Positions 1 to 9,881 are shown, counted from the stretch's first letter. The stretch: 64,000 bases of DNA from DATKNA01 sp963755755 (GCA_963755755.1 CAVWLJ010000012.1:248001-312000); one strand, 5' to 3'. Notes: a model not told the origin generated them from the letters alone. Translations and numbers: made by a program.

Positions 1-50
1 TGCATGATCGGACCGGATTGCATGATCAGCGAGAAGGGGTGGGCGGGGGG
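1..50 (-). repeat. Dispersed 18-nt-spaced TGCATGATC repeat downstream of katE
   Basis: TGCATGATC occurs at 1-9 and again at 19-27, an 18-nt period, followed by AGCGAGAAG and a G-rich run. A near-identical arrangement lies on the opposite strand at 23221-23280. In both places the element sits just after the stop codon of the gene before it, with the C-rich side nearest the gene when read in gene sense. The element may continue left of the window. The function is unknown; a 3'-end or REP-like element is inferred. Confidence 0.6.
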
Positions 51-58
51 CGGAGGGG

Positions 59-2275
59 TCAGGCGGGGACCTTGCCCACGCTGCGGCCGAAGTAGCGGCC
101 ACCGGCGACGGCCTCGAGGAACGCCTCGCCGACCTCGCTGACCTGGCGTCCGCCGTCCGCGCCGGCCGGGTCGAGGTGCCGGGTCACGAGGCCCTCGTAC
201 GTCACGAGCCCGTCCGCGGCCGACTCGGCGAGTCTGGCCTCGGGCAGCGGTGCGGCCGCGACCAGCCGGACGCCGTCCCCGAGGGCGCCGACCGGCTTGG
301 CGTGCCGGTAGGCCTCGGCGACGTAGTGGATCGCCTCGCCGTCCTCCAGGAGAGCCTGGACGGAGGCCTCGCCGTCGGCCACGAACACCGCGTCGTAGAG
401 CACCGACGCCATGGTGGCGATCCGCCTGTCCACGGGGAGCCGGCCGCCGTCGTCCGTCGTGACCTCGCCCGCGTGCGGCGCCAGGATCTCGACGACCGCT
501 CCGGCGTCCCGCAGCGGCGCGAGCGCGACCTGCAGCGACGACGCCTCGACCCCGTCGGCGACGAGCACCGCGACCTTCCGCGTGGCGGCCGACGACGGCT
601 GGTCGGCCAGGCTGAGGGCGGGTGAGCTCTTGCCCGGGTTCTCCACGGTCGACGGTCGGTGCATCCATGCCGAGCTTCGTCGCGACCGCGGTCGTCAACC
701 GGGGGTCGACGTTCGCGAGGATCTTCTCGAGGACGCGCTGCCGGATCTCCGGCCGGTTCACCTTGCCCAGCTCGAACGAGAACGCGTCGATGATGTGCTG
801 CTGCTCGTACGCACTCATGCTGTTCCAGAACAGCTGGGCCTGGCTGAAGTGATCGGCGAAGCTCGGGCTGCGCCGCTTGATCACCTCACCCGAGACCGGC
901 TGGGTGTAGTGCCGGTAGGCGCCCTGCTCGCGGCTGGCGATCGCCGGGTAGCCGCCGCCGAGGGAGTTGGGGGAGTAGTTGGCCTGGTTGGTCAGGATGC
1001 GGTGCTGGTGGAAGCCGTCCTGGTTGACGTTGTGCACCTCCACGACCGGCCGGTTGATCGGGATCTGGGTGAAGTTCGGGCCGCCGAGGCGCAACAGCTG
1101 GGTGTCGAGGTAGCTGAACAGCCGTCCCTGCAGCAGCGGGTCATTCGTCACATCGATGCCGGGCGGCAGGTTCCCCAGGTGGAACGCCGCTTGCTCGGTC
1201 TCGCCGAAGAAGTTGTTCGGGTTGTGGTCGAGCACCATCCGGCCGACGACGCGCAGCGGCACCTCCTCCTCGGGGATGATCTTGGTCGCATCGAGGAGGT
1301 CGAAGTCGAAGTCCATCTCGCGCTCCTCCGGCACGAGCTGGACGGCAAGGTCCCACTCGGGGTAGTTGCCGGCCTCGATGTTGTCCCAGAGGTCCCGCCG
1401 GTTGAAGTCCGGGTCCTTCCCGGCGATCTTCTGCGTCTCGTCCCAGTCCATCGAGTGCGTGCCGAGTCGCGGCCGCCAGTGGAACTTCACGAACGTCCCA
1501 CGCCCGTCGGCGTCGACGAACCGGAAGGTGTGGACGCCGAAGCCCTGCATCATCCGATAGCTGCGGGGCAGCGCCCGATCCGACATCAGCCACATCAGCA
1601 TGTGCGCCGACTCCGTCTGGAGCGACACGAAGTCCCAGAAGGAATCGTGGGCGCTGCTCGCCTGCGGGATCTCGTTGTGCGGCTCCGGCTTCACGGCGTG
1701 CACGAAGTCGGGGAACTTCACCGCGTCCTGGATGAAGAACACGGGCATGTTGTTGCCGACCAGATCGAAGTTCCCCTCGTCGGTGTAGAACTTCACGGCG
1801 AAGCCGCGGACGTCGCGGACCGTGTCGGCGGAACCTCGTGATCCGCCGACGGTGGAGAACCGGGCGAACACCGGTGTCCGCCGACCTACCTCGCCGAGGA
1901 ACGACGCCGTCGTGACGTCGGCGAGGGAGTCGGTGCACTCGAACCAGCCGTGCGCCCTGATCCGCGCGCATGCACGACGCGCTCCGGGATGCGCTCGTGG
2001 TCGAAGTGCGTCATCTTCTCGCGGAAGTGGAAGTCCTCGATCAGCGACGGACCCCGCTCGCCGGCCTTGAGGGAGTTGTCGGTGTCGTCGACCTTGACGC
2101 CCTGGTCCGTCGTGTAGAGCGAGCCTTCGTCGTTCACGCGGAACGCGTCGAGCTGCGCCTCCTTCTCGGTCGGGGCTCCCGGGCTCACCGGCCCCTGCGC
2201 CTGACCGCCGTGCCCGTTACGGGCCGGCGTGCCGGGGATCTTGGTCGTCGGGTCGTGGGGCTGGTTGTCGGACAA
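59..2275 (-). pseudogene. katE: Large-subunit catalase (HPII/KatE type), two frame breaks
   Basis: This encodes a monofunctional haem catalase that disproportionates hydrogen peroxide in the cytoplasm. The reconstructed protein is about 738 residues, the size of the large-subunit clade. It has an N-terminal arm, the catalase barrel (VKFYTDEGNFDLVGNNMPVF, HSMDWDETQ and related segments are readable), and a C-terminal DJ-1/PfpI-like flavodoxin domain (KVAVLVADGVEASS) at 59-660. The start is a TTG at 2275 with GAGGAAGGGG eight bases upstream. Two single-base losses break the frame, near 1957 (after HARGSG, before AHGWFE) and near 650 (before ENPGKSS); both are G-run shortenings that restore family sequence when one G is added. 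It is transcribed away from the TMEM175 gene. The identity is certain; whether the breaks are biological is doubtful. Confidence 0.85.
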
Positions 2276-2378
2276 GGTTGTCCCCTTCCTCGCTGTGGCG
2301 GAGTTACCCCGCCGTACCCGCAGCCGCCCCGACCACGCTCGCCGCACTCGGATTCACAGGCCGATCGAGGTGGGACCG

Positions 2379-2384
2379 TAGGGT
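2379..2384 (+). promoter_or_regulatory. Leaderless -10 box (TAGGGT)
   Basis: TAGGGT ends six bases before the GTG start of the TMEM175-type gene. This is the spacing of an actinobacterial -10 box driving a leaderless transcript. No Shine-Dalgarno sequence is seen. No convincing -35 was found. Confidence 0.45.
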
Positions 2385-2390
2385 GGTGAC

Positions 2391-3073
2391 GTGACGGCCG
2401 AGGAGGGGACCGACCGGCCCAGCGTGAGCGAGCTCGCTGGTCGGACGCCGATCACGGGCGGGGCGGGAATGAGCGTCGGGCGTCTCGAGGCGTTCAGCGA
2501 CGGGGTGCTGGCCATCGTCATCACCCTGCTCATCCTCGAGATCAAGGTCCCGGAGCCTGCCGAGGCACACGGCCACCTCGGGCAGGACCTGGCCGAGCAG
2601 TGGCCGCACTACGCCGCGTTCCTGCTGTCGTTCCTCGTCGTCGGGATCATCTGGCTCAACCACCACGCCACGTTCAACCTGCTGCAGCGGACCGACCACC
2701 GGATCCAGGTCCTCAACCTGTTGCTCCTGCTGCCGGTGACCGTCCTGCCGTGGCCGACGGACCTGCTCGCCACCTTCGCGACGCAGGGGACGCCCAGCGA
2801 CCAGAGGCTCGCGGTGCTCATCTACGGCCTCACCAGCACGGCCATGGCCATCGCGTTCAATGTCCTCTGGCGCTACCTGCGACGGCATCCGGAGCTGCAC
2901 AAGCCCGGCATCTCCCCGGAGCTGCTGTCGGTGCGGAACGTCCGGTTCAACGTGGGCCTCGTCGTCTACCCGATCGCGACGGCGATCGGCCTGCTCAGCG
3001 TCCCGTTGTTCATCGCGCTGATGCTCGCCCTGGCCCTGCTCTACCTGCTGCCCACGCCCGACACTGGGTCTGA
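2391..3073 (+). CDS. TMEM175/DUF1211-type potassium channel
   Basis: The product is an integral membrane protein of the TMEM175 (DUF1211) family, whose bacterial members form potassium-permeable channels from single six-helix repeats. The signature FSDGVLAIVITLLILEI lies at about residues 36-52. Further hydrophobic segments include AAFLLSFLVVGIIWL, LLLLPVTVLPW, LIYGLTSTAMAIAFNVLW and LFIALMLALALLYLLP. The open frame formally runs to 3377, but everything after LLPTPDTG is Arg/Pro/Gly-rich and lies antisense to another plausible gene. A one-base shift near 3060 would place a stop at 3073, giving about 227 residues, the family norm. I take 3073 as the true end. The GTG start follows a leaderless -10 box. 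Confidence 0.7.
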
Positions 3074-3099
3074 ACGCGAGTTGCCGGCCCCGGCCGCGC

Positions 3100-3321
3100 C
3101 TACTCCTGTGTCGCCTCCGCGAGCGGGACCGGCCGGACGTCCTCCTCGAACCGGAGCAGGACCGGGATGCCGGGGTCGACGGTGGTCGACAGGTAGAGGA
3201 AGGCGTCGGCGTCACGGGGGAGGAGCAGGAGTGCGATGCCCTGCGGCGTACGGCGCGAGGCGGCCACCCGCCAGAGACCGGGGGTCTCGTTGGCCGTCAC
3301 CATCTCGCCGCGCTGGACCAT
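3100..3321 (-). CDS. Small protein of unknown function
   Basis: This is a 73-residue frame beginning MVQRGEMVTANETPGLW and ending PVPLAEATQE. It has alternating hydrophobic strands (GIALLLLPRDADAFLYLS, IPVLLRFEEDVRPVPL) that read like a small beta-rich domain rather than antisense noise. The ATG at 3321 is preferred over an upstream ATG at 3459 because the extra N-terminus lacks protein-like character. It converges with the TMEM175-type gene. No family is recognised. Confidence 0.45.
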   Translation of the reverse strand: MVQRGEMVTANETPGLWRVAASRRTPQGIALLLLPRDADAFLYLSTTVDPGIPVLLRFEEDVRPVPLAEATQE

Positions 3322-3472
3322 GCTTCGACGGTACGGGGGCGGCACCGCGAACAGAAGGTGAACCACCGGACGCGTGACGCTGCTCACCGTCGTTCTGCCC
3401 ACGATGTCCGTCATCAGCATGGCCGGCTTCGCAGAGGCAAAGGTCACGCCGGTCGCCACGGACGTCCGCTGT

Positions 3473-3491
3473 TGAGGTAAGGCTGTCCTAA
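3473..3491. promoter_or_regulatory. DtxR/IdeR-type iron box upstream of feoA
   Basis: TGAGGTAAGGCTGTCCTAA matches the 19-bp DtxR/IdeR consensus TTAGGTTAGGCTAACCTAA at 15 positions. It ends six bases before the first possible feoA start (GTG 3498). A repressor bound here under iron-replete conditions would cover the promoter of the ferrous-iron uptake operon. The match is seen directly; binding is inferred from the family. Confidence 0.75.
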
Positions 3492-3497
3492 GTTACG

Positions 3498-3746
3498 GTG
3501 GGCGCCGTGACGCTCGACCAGGCCCCGCGCCGCACCCCGCTCCTCCTGCTGCGACCACAGCTGCCGATAGCGCGCGGCCGCCGGCTCGCCGAGCTCGGTC
3601 TGCGGCCCGGCGCCGTCGTCACCGTGCTGCGCCGCACCGCGGGCGGCGGGCGCATCGTCGCCGTCGGCAGCGCCCGCGTCGCCGTCGGCAGGGAGACCGC
3701 TCGCAGCCTGGACGTCAGCATCTCCGGCATCCAGGCGCCCGCATGA
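3498..3746 (+). CDS. feoA: Ferrous iron transport protein FeoA
   Basis: This 82-residue protein has the FeoA SH3-like fold: GRRLAELGLRPGAVVTVLRR, then GGRIVAVGSARVAVGRETARSLDV. FeoA is a small cytoplasmic partner of the FeoB permease. The gene overlaps feoB by ATGA at 3743-3746, so the two are translationally coupled. The start is GTG 3498 or GTG 3507. Both lie within 20 bases of the iron box and have no clear ribosome binding site, so the transcript is probably leaderless. Confidence 0.8.
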   Translation: MGAVTLDQAPRRTPLLLLRPQLPIARGRRLAELGLRPGAVVTVLRRTAGGGRIVAVGSARVAVGRETARSLDVSISGIQAPA

Positions 3747-5737
3747 GGGCTCCGACCGGAGCCGTTCCGTCGTGCCACGCGGAACTGGCGGTCGTCGACG
3801 CGCCCGCCGACCCCGATCGTCGCGCTCGCGGGCAGCCCGAACGTCGGCAAGTCCTCGCTGTTCAACGCCGTCACGGGGGCGCGCCGCTCGGTGGGCAACT
3901 GGCCCGGCACCACCGTGGAGGTGGGGCCGCGGACGCTGGCAGCTCCCGGGCAGGCGGGTGAGGCGGGCGAGGCGATCCTCGTCGACCTGCCGGGGTCGTA
4001 CAGCCTCGACCCGGTCAGCCCCGCAAGGAGCTCGCCCGTGACCTCCTCGTGGAGGCGGCCGCCGACGAACGCCCCCGACGTCACGTGGTCGTCGTGGCGA
4101 GCGCCACCGACCTGGCCCGCACCCTCTACCTCACGCGCCAGGTCCGGGAGCTGCCTACCCGGGTCGTCGTCGCGCTGACGATGAACGACGTGGCCGAGCG
4201 CCAGGGGCGTGCACCGTCGACGTCGACCGCCTCGGCGCCGCCCTCGGCGCCCCGGTGGTCGTCCTCGACCCGGGCGCCGGCGCGACGTCCACGCGCTGGG
4301 CGCCGCCGTCGTCCGGCGCCTTGCGGCGGGCCCGTGCCCGAGTCGCTCTTCGACGCGGGAGCGACGCCGAGGATCCGCTGGACCGCGAGCTCGAGGTCGG
4401 CCGACGAGCGCTTCGCGTGGGTCGCCGACGGCCATCGAGGCCGGGACCACGCGCCAGGGCGATGCGCGGCGGAGCTGGGCCGACCGCGTCGAGCGCGGGT
4501 CGCCACCTCGCCGGTGGTCGGTCCGCTGCTGTTCCTCGCGGTCATGTGGGCCGTCTTCCAGCTGACGACGCGCGGTGGCGGCGCCGCTGCAGAACGGGGC
4601 TCGACACGCTGTTCACCGGTCCGGTGTCGTCGGCGGCCGGCTGGGCTGCTGGGGGCGATCGGCCTCGGTGGCACCTGGGTCGGAGGGCCTCGTCGTCGAC
4701 GGGCTGGTGGCGGGCGTCGAGATGTTCTTCACCTTCGCACCGCTCATGGCGATCATGTTCGTGCTGCTGGCCCTGCTCGAGGACTCGCGGCTACCTCGCG
4801 CGCGCCGCCGTCGTCACCGACCGGGCTCATGCGGATGCTCGGCCTGCCCGGGCGGGGCGCCTTCCTCCCGCTCGTCGTCGGGTTCGGCTGCAACGTGCCG
4901 GCGGTGAGCGCCACCCGCGTGCTCCCGCACGCCCGGCAGCGGCGTGCTCACCGTGCTGCTCGTGCCCGTTCACCTCGTGCAGCGCGCGGCTCACGGTCTA
5001 CGTGCTCGTCTCCTCGACGTTCTTCGGCGCGCATGCCGGCAACGTCGTCTTCGCCATGTACGTGCTGTCGATCGCGCTCGTCGTGGTCGGCGGGCTGATC
5101 CTGCGCGCGACGCTGGTCAGGGCCGTCGGGCGACGACCCGCTCGTGCTCGACCTGCCGCGCTACCAGATGCCGATGCCCCGGCTGCTGCTCGCGGTGACC
5201 TGGGTGCGGCTGCGCGCGTTCCTGCGGACCGCGGGCGGGATCATCGTCGCCACGGTCGTCGTGGTGTGGCTGCTCTCCGCGATCCCCGCGAAGGCCGGGG
5301 CCGGCGGCTTCGGCAAGGTCGCCGTCGAGGACAGCGTGTTCGCCCGGGCGTCCGCTGCCGCGGCGCCCGCGTTCGCGCCCGCCGGGTTCGGCGAGTGGCA
5401 CGCCACCGGGGCCCTGGTCGTCGGCTTCGTCGCCAAGGAGGCCGTCGTCTCCTCCTGGGCGCAGACCTACGCGACGCAGGAGCCCAGCGACGTGCACGCG
5501 CCGGGCAGCCTCGGCGACCATCTGCGCGCCGACTTCGACCGCGCCTCCGGCGGCCACACGACCGCGGCGGTGCTGGCATTCCTCGTCTTCCTGCTCGGGT
5601 ACACGCCGTGCGTGGCGACGCTCGCAGCCCAGCGCCGCGAGATCGGCGGCCGGTGGACCCTCGTCGGGGTCGGCTTCCAGTTCGTCCTCGCCTGGACGCT
5701 GGCGGTCGCCGTCTTCCAGATCGTGAGCCGGTTGTGA
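3743..5737 (+). pseudogene. feoB: Ferrous iron permease FeoB, many frame breaks
   Basis: FeoB imports Fe(II) across the inner membrane and carries an N-terminal G domain. The G1 motif GSPNVGKSS, the G2 region GNWPGTTVE and the G3 motif DLPGSYSLDP are readable in successive frames (3826-4020). The membrane core follows: SPVVGPLLFLAVMWAVFQLT, GVEMFFTFAPLMAIMFVLLA, LPLVVGFGCNVPAVSATR (the conserved GxxCNVPA segment) and TVYVLVSSTFFGAHAGNVVF. The last 198 codons (5144-5737, ending IVSRL) are intact, including FLLGYTPCVATLAA. I count roughly ten or more single-base shifts between 3800 and 5140, far denser than in any neighbour. The first is near 3804, then near 4022, 4210, 4275 and onward. Adding single bases restores FeoB each time. 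Confidence 0.8.
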
Positions 5738-6027
5738 GCACGCCGCTGCGCGACGTCCTGACGGCCGTCGAGGCCGGCACCGGCACGTTGCACGACGTCT
5801 CGGGCCGGACCGGGCTCGCCCCGGACGTCGTCCGTGCCGCCGTCGACCACCTCGTCCGGATGGGCCGGATCGACGCCGACCGGCTGACCGTGGGTTGCGC
5901 GGACGGGGGCTGCGGCTCCTGCCCCTCCGGCGTCGACGGCAGCCCCGGCTGCGGAGCGCCGGGACCCTCGGCGTCCGGAGGGCCGGTGCTCGTCGCCCTG
6001 ACCGTCCGCCGCCGACTAGGGGCTTGA
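5734..6027 (+). CDS. feoC: FeoC-like winged-helix protein with Cys cluster
   Basis: This 97-residue protein overlaps the feoB stop by GTGA. The first ~50 residues (STPLRDVLTAVEAGTGTLHD to DHLVRMGRIDAD) form a small winged-helix typical of FeoC. A cysteine cluster follows (C at about 56, 61, 64 and 73 in VGCADGGCGSCPSGVDGSPGC), the type of loop proposed to bind an Fe-S cluster and to regulate FeoB. Position and architecture fit FeoC; sequence conservation in this family is low. Confidence 0.65.
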   Translation: MSTPLRDVLTAVEAGTGTLHDVSGRTGLAPDVVRAAVDHLVRMGRIDADRLTVGCADGGCGSCPSGVDGSPGCGAPGPSASGGPVLVALTVRRRLGA

Positions 6028-6058
6028 CGGCGCAACCATCGCAGCATGGGGTGGACCC

Positions 6059-6850
6059 ATGAGCATCCTTCTCCGCGAGGCCAGGCATCATCAGCTCGGC
6101 GAGCTGCGCCACGAGCCCACCGCCAAGTGGGTCCGCGCGGCCGTCGACGGGCGCGTCGTCGCCGACTCCACCCGCCCCGTCCTGGTGTGGGAGCCGCGGC
6201 GGTTCGTCCCGTCGTACGCCGTCCCCGAGGAGGACCTCGAGGCCGAGCTGGTGGCCGTGCCCGCCGAGGGCAGCGACGGGCACCTCCTCCTGCACCCCGG
6301 CATCCCGTTCTCGCGCCACTCCACGCCGGGGGAGTCGTTCACCCTGCGGACGCCGGGGCGCGACCTCGCGTCCGCCGCGTTCAAGCCGGCCGACCCCGAC
6401 CTGGCCGGCCTCGTCGTGCTCGACTTCGGCGCCTTCGACACCTGGCAGGAGGAGGACGAGATCATCCGCGGGCATCCGCGCGACCCGTACCACCGCGTCG
6501 ACGTGCGCCGCAGCACCCGGCACCTGCGGATCGAGCTCGACGGGCAGGTGCTCGCCGAGACCCACCGCCCCACCCTGGTCTTCGAGACCAACCTCGCCAC
6601 GCGCTACTACCTCCCGCGCGAGGACGTCCAGGTCGACCTCAAGCCCAGCGACACGACGACGATCTGCGCCTACAAGGGCGAGGCCAGCTACTGGTCGGTG
6701 CCCGGGCACGAGGACCTGGTCTGGGGGTACGAACACCCCCTGCCGGACGCCGCGGGTCTCGCCGGGCTCGTCGCCTTCTACGACGAGAAGGTCCAGGTCA
6801 CGGTGGACGGCGTCGGCGCGGGATTCGCCACCGCCCCCGTCGGCGGCTGA
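6059..6850 (+). CDS. DUF427 two-domain protein
   Basis: This 263-residue protein has two DUF427 repeats. The first is about residues 15-115 (WVRAAVDGRVVADSTRPVLV), the second about 135-250 (HLRIELDGQVLAETHRPTLV, then TTTICAYKGEASYWSV, the most conserved DUF427 strand). The fold is a compact beta barrel. No reaction is established for the family. It follows feoC by 31 bases; GGGGTGG lies just before the ATG. It may be read through from feoABC but has no evident link to iron. Confidence 0.75.
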   Translation: MSILLREARHHQLGELRHEPTAKWVRAAVDGRVVADSTRPVLVWEPRRFVPSYAVPEEDLEAELVAVPAEGSDGHLLLHPGIPFSRHSTPGESFTLRTPGRDLASAAFKPADPDLAGLVVLDFGAFDTWQEEDEIIRGHPRDPYHRVDVRRSTRHLRIELDGQVLAETHRPTLVFETNLATRYYLPREDVQVDLKPSDTTTICAYKGEASYWSVPGHEDLVWGYEHPLPDAAGLAGLVAFYDEKVQVTVDGVGAGFATAPVGG

Positions 6851-6856
6851 CCGCGG

Positions 6857-7609
6857 TCAGAACAGCCAGGGGTCGGGCCCGGAGGTCGCGCGAGGCGGGT
6901 CGGGGACGACCGGCGCCGGGCGCCGTCGCTTCCGGGCCACCTCGGCCGCCGCACCGAGCAGGCGCCCACGGACGCCGGGGACGCCGGCGCCGAGCCGGGT
7001 GAACGCTCGCGCCGGCGGACCGCCCGGGACGTCGCGCGGGAGCGCGGCCGACGCGACGAGCCAGCCGGGCAGGCCCAGCAGCCGCAGCACCGGTGCGAGC
7101 CGCTCGGACTCGATCACGCTGTCGGGGTCGAGCTCCTCGGCCAGCAGCTCCTCGAGCTCGGCCCCGACGGCCGGCACGCCGAGCGCCGCCGCGAACGCCT
7201 CCGCGTGCTCGGCGCCGAGCGGCAGCGGCAGGACGTCCTCGTCGTCCTGCCCGCGGGCGGGATCGCTGACGTAGCGGCCGACCTCGTCGTCGCCCTCCCA
7301 GACCGCGATCACGAGCTGGCGGTCCTGCAGCACGCGGACGGCGACCGCCGTCGTGCCGAGCTCTCCCGCGAGCAGGGCGCCCAGCTCGAGGAGGCCGCGA
7401 CGGCCGGCCGCCACCGTGCCCCCGGCCCGCGCGGCGACGGCGAGGACCCAGCCGTCCTCCGGCGGGCCCACCCAGCCGCTGAACCGCGTCCGGCGCAGCG
7501 CGGCGAGGAGCGCGTCGCGCTGCCCGGATGCCCGGAGCGCGATCGCGCCGTACGTGTATCCCGACGGACCGCCCGAGGAGGCCGGCGGCGCACCCCACGG
7601 CAGTGCCAT
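6857..7609 (-). CDS. Conserved actinobacterial protein of unknown function
   Basis: This is a 250-residue protein starting MALPWGAPPASSGG. The central part alternates strands and helices (GWVGPPEDGWVLAVAARAGG, TTAVAVRVLQDRQLVIAVWE) with an acidic segment around residue 125 and a basic Arg/Pro-rich tail. There is no signal peptide or membrane helix and I recognise no family. It converges with the DUF427 gene with six bases between stops. GC use is like its neighbours. Confidence 0.65.
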   Translation of the reverse strand: MALPWGAPPASSGGPSGYTYGAIALRASGQRDALLAALRRTRFSGWVGPPEDGWVLAVAARAGGTVAAGRRGLLELGALLAGELGTTAVAVRVLQDRQLVIAVWEGDDEVGRYVSDPARGQDDEDVLPLPLGAEHAEAFAAALGVPAVGAELEELLAEELDPDSVIESERLAPVLRLLGLPGWLVASAALPRDVPGGPPARAFTRLGAGVPGVRGRLLGAAAEVARKRRRPAPVVPDPPRATSGPDPWLF

Positions 7610-7806
7610 CCGCGGCTCAGGCCGGGGAGCCCGACGGGCGGGCGAGGAACCGGACCGGCGCCACCTGGGGACTGAGGGTGCCCGGGGAGGATACGGACCA
7701 GTTCACCGTTCACCTCGTCGTCGTGCCGCCGGTGCGCCCAGGCATTGTCACCGCCAGGCGGAGCGCGTGCGAGGTCAGCCGGGCGCGGACCGACGGGGCG
7801 TTGTCC

Positions 7807-7812
7807 TAGAGT
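7807..7812 (+). promoter_or_regulatory. Leaderless -10 box (TAGAGT) of the ABC exporter
   Basis: TAGAGT ends seven bases before the ATG at 7820. No ribosome binding site intervenes, as expected for a leaderless actinobacterial transcript. It lies in the 210-bp divergent region between the unknown gene at 7609 and the exporter, where I see no other recognisable site. Confidence 0.5.
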
Positions 7813-7819
7813 GCGGGCC

Positions 7820-8742
7820 ATGGCCGAATCGGGGGCGATCGAGGTCGACGGGCTGGTCAAGGAGTACCCGGTCAAGGACGGGCCGCCGTTGCGCGCCGTC
7901 GACGGGGTCTCGTTCACCGTCGCGCCGGGGGAGTTCTTCGGGATCCTGGGGCCGAACGGCGCCGGCAAGACCACCACTCTCGAGGTCGTCGAGGGCATCC
8001 GCGAGCCGGACGCCGGCGACGTCCGGGTGCTCGGCACGAACCCGTGGCCCCGCGACCCGCGGCTGCTGCGCCGGATCGGCGTCCAGCTGCAGGCGACCAG
8101 CTTCTTCGACAAGCTCACCGCCGCCGAGCAGGTGGAGGCGTTCGGAGCGCTGTACGGGGTCCCGCCGCGGCAGGCCCGCGAGATGCTCGACGTCGTCGGG
8201 CTCGCGGACAAGGCCACGACGCGCGAGGACAAGCTCTCCGGCGGGCAGCGGCAGCGGCTCTCCATCGCGTGCGCACTGGTCCATGACCCCGAGGTCGTCT
8301 TCCTCGACGAGCCGACGGCGGCACTCGACCCGCAGGCCCGCCGCAACCTCTGGGACCTGCTCCGCGACATCCAGGCGCGCGGCGCGACGGTCGTCTACAC
8401 CACGCACTACCTGGACGAGGCCGAGGCGCTGTGCGACCGGGTCGCCATCATGGACGCCGGCCGCGTGCTCGCCCTCGACACCCCGGCGGCGCTGGTCCGC
8501 GGGCTCGACGCCCCCACCCGGATCGCGCTGCCCGCACACGTGCTCGACGTGGACGCGGCTCGTGCCCTGCCGGGAGCCGGCACGGTCGACGCGGACGCCG
8601 CGAGATCGTCTTCACCACCCGCGAGCCGGCGGTCCTGCTGACGGCACTCGCGGAGCGCGACCGCCTCGACGGGGTGAGCGTGCGGACGGCGACCCTGGAG
8701 GACGTCTTCCTGGCGCTCACGGGACGGGAGTACCGGGCATGA
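7820..8742 (+). pseudogene. ABC-2 type exporter ATPase, one late frame break
   Basis: This is the nucleotide-binding subunit of a DrrA/CcmA-type efflux ABC transporter. Walker A is GPNGAGKTTT (about residues 45-54), the Q-loop is at GVQLQATS, the signature is LSGGQRQRLS, Walker B is VVFLDEPTAALD and the H-loop is TTHYLDEAE. A one-base loss near 8600 throws the listed frame off. The adjacent frame continues EIVFTTREPAVLLTALAERD and ends ATLEDVFLALTGREYRA at 8742, the usual C-terminus of this family. The stop overlaps the permease start (ATGA). Substrate is unknown; export of a hydrophobic drug or metabolite is typical. Confidence 0.8.
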
Positions 8743-9857
8743 GCACGACGAACCTCAGGCCGGCGACGCAGGCGCCGACGACGACGCCCCGGGGTGGTGG
8801 CCCGATCAGCGCGCGCACGCAGCTGATGACGCTGACCCGGGCGATGCTGCGCGGGTTCCTCCGCGACCGCACCGCGCTGTTCTTCACGTTCTTCTTCCCG
8901 CTGATGTTCCTGGTCGTCTTCGGGCTGATCTTCAACAACGCGAGCTCGAGCAAGACGACGATCGGCGTCGTCGGGAACGGCGCCATCGTCCAGGCGCTGC
9001 CGCCGGAGGCGGTCGACGCGAAGAGCTACCCGGACGCGGACGCCGCGCTGGCCGCCGTCCGCTCGGGGGACATCCCCGCCGCGGTGATCCAGCAGGGTGA
9101 CACCGTCACCCTGCGGTTCGCCGCCTCGGACCAGGTCAAGGCGGCGACCGTGCAGGGGCTGGTCCGCGCGGTCGTCGACGCGGCCAACGTCGAGGCGACC
9201 GGTCAGCAGCCGCGCTTCACGCTCGCGGCCCAGCAGGTGGAGGACACCTCGCTCAAGCCGATCCAGTACCTGACGCCGGGGATCCTCTGCTGGGGCATCG
9301 CGACGTCGGCGGCCTTCGGTGCGGCACTCACGCTCGTGAGCTGGCGGCGCAAGCAGCTGCTGCGCCGAGTGCGCCTCTCGCCCGCGCCGGTGTGGACCGT
9401 CGTCGCCGCGCGTGTCGGCGTCAGCCTGCTCGTCGCGGGCGTCCAGGCGGTCGTCTTCGTGGGCATCGCCCTGAGCCCGCCCTTCGGCCTGAAGCTCACC
9501 GGGCAGTGGTGGCTCGCGATCCTGCTCCTCGTCGCGGGGACGCTCGCGTTCCTCTCCATCGGGCTGTTCGTCGGCGCCGTCGCCCGCAGTGAGGAGTCCG
9601 CCAGCGCCATCGCGAACTTCATCGTGCTGCCGATGGCGTTCCTCTCCGGGGCGTTCTTCGACATCTCGGCCGCGCCGCCCTGGCTGCAAGGCGTCTCCCG
9701 GGTCTTCCCGCTCCGCTGGATGAACGACGGGATGCTCGACGTGCTCGTCCGGGGCAAGGGCTTCGCAGCGATCATGCTGCCGGTCGTCGTGCTGCTCGCC
9801 TTCGCGGCCGTCGTGTCCGTGATCGCCGGCCGGTTCTTCCGGTGGGACGACGCCTGA
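8739..9857 (+). CDS. ABC-2 type exporter permease
   Basis: This 372-residue membrane subunit pairs with the preceding ATPase. One helix lies near residues 45-65 (TALFFTFFFPLMFLVVFGLIF), followed by a large outward loop (about 70-185) and a five-helix C-terminal block containing the ABC-2 signature region IANFIVLPMAFLSGAFFDIS and PPWLQGVSRVFPLRW. Start and stop overlap with the ATPase shows translational coupling. The two genes together form a complete homodimeric-type exporter. Confidence 0.85.
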   Translation: MSTTNLRPATQAPTTTPRGGGPISARTQLMTLTRAMLRGFLRDRTALFFTFFFPLMFLVVFGLIFNNASSSKTTIGVVGNGAIVQALPPEAVDAKSYPDADAALAAVRSGDIPAAVIQQGDTVTLRFAASDQVKAATVQGLVRAVVDAANVEATGQQPRFTLAAQQVEDTSLKPIQYLTPGILCWGIATSAAFGAALTLVSWRRKQLLRRVRLSPAPVWTVVAARVGVSLLVAGVQAVVFVGIALSPPFGLKLTGQWWLAILLLVAGTLAFLSIGLFVGAVARSEESASAIANFIVLPMAFLSGAFFDISAAPPWLQGVSRVFPLRWMNDGMLDVLVRGKGFAAIMLPVVVLLAFAAVVSVIAGRFFRWDDA

Positions 9858-9881
9858 CCGTCGCCTGACGGCCGGGACCGC

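Noticed and set aside
3074..3377. C-terminal extension of the TMEM175-type channel
   Set aside because: It is Arg/Gly/Pro-rich, antisense to a better candidate gene, and beyond the usual family length; a frame break near 3060 explains it.
3374..3475. A 33-residue plus-strand peptide frame before feoA
   Set aside because: It has no ribosome site or recognisable family and runs into the iron box; chance is likely.
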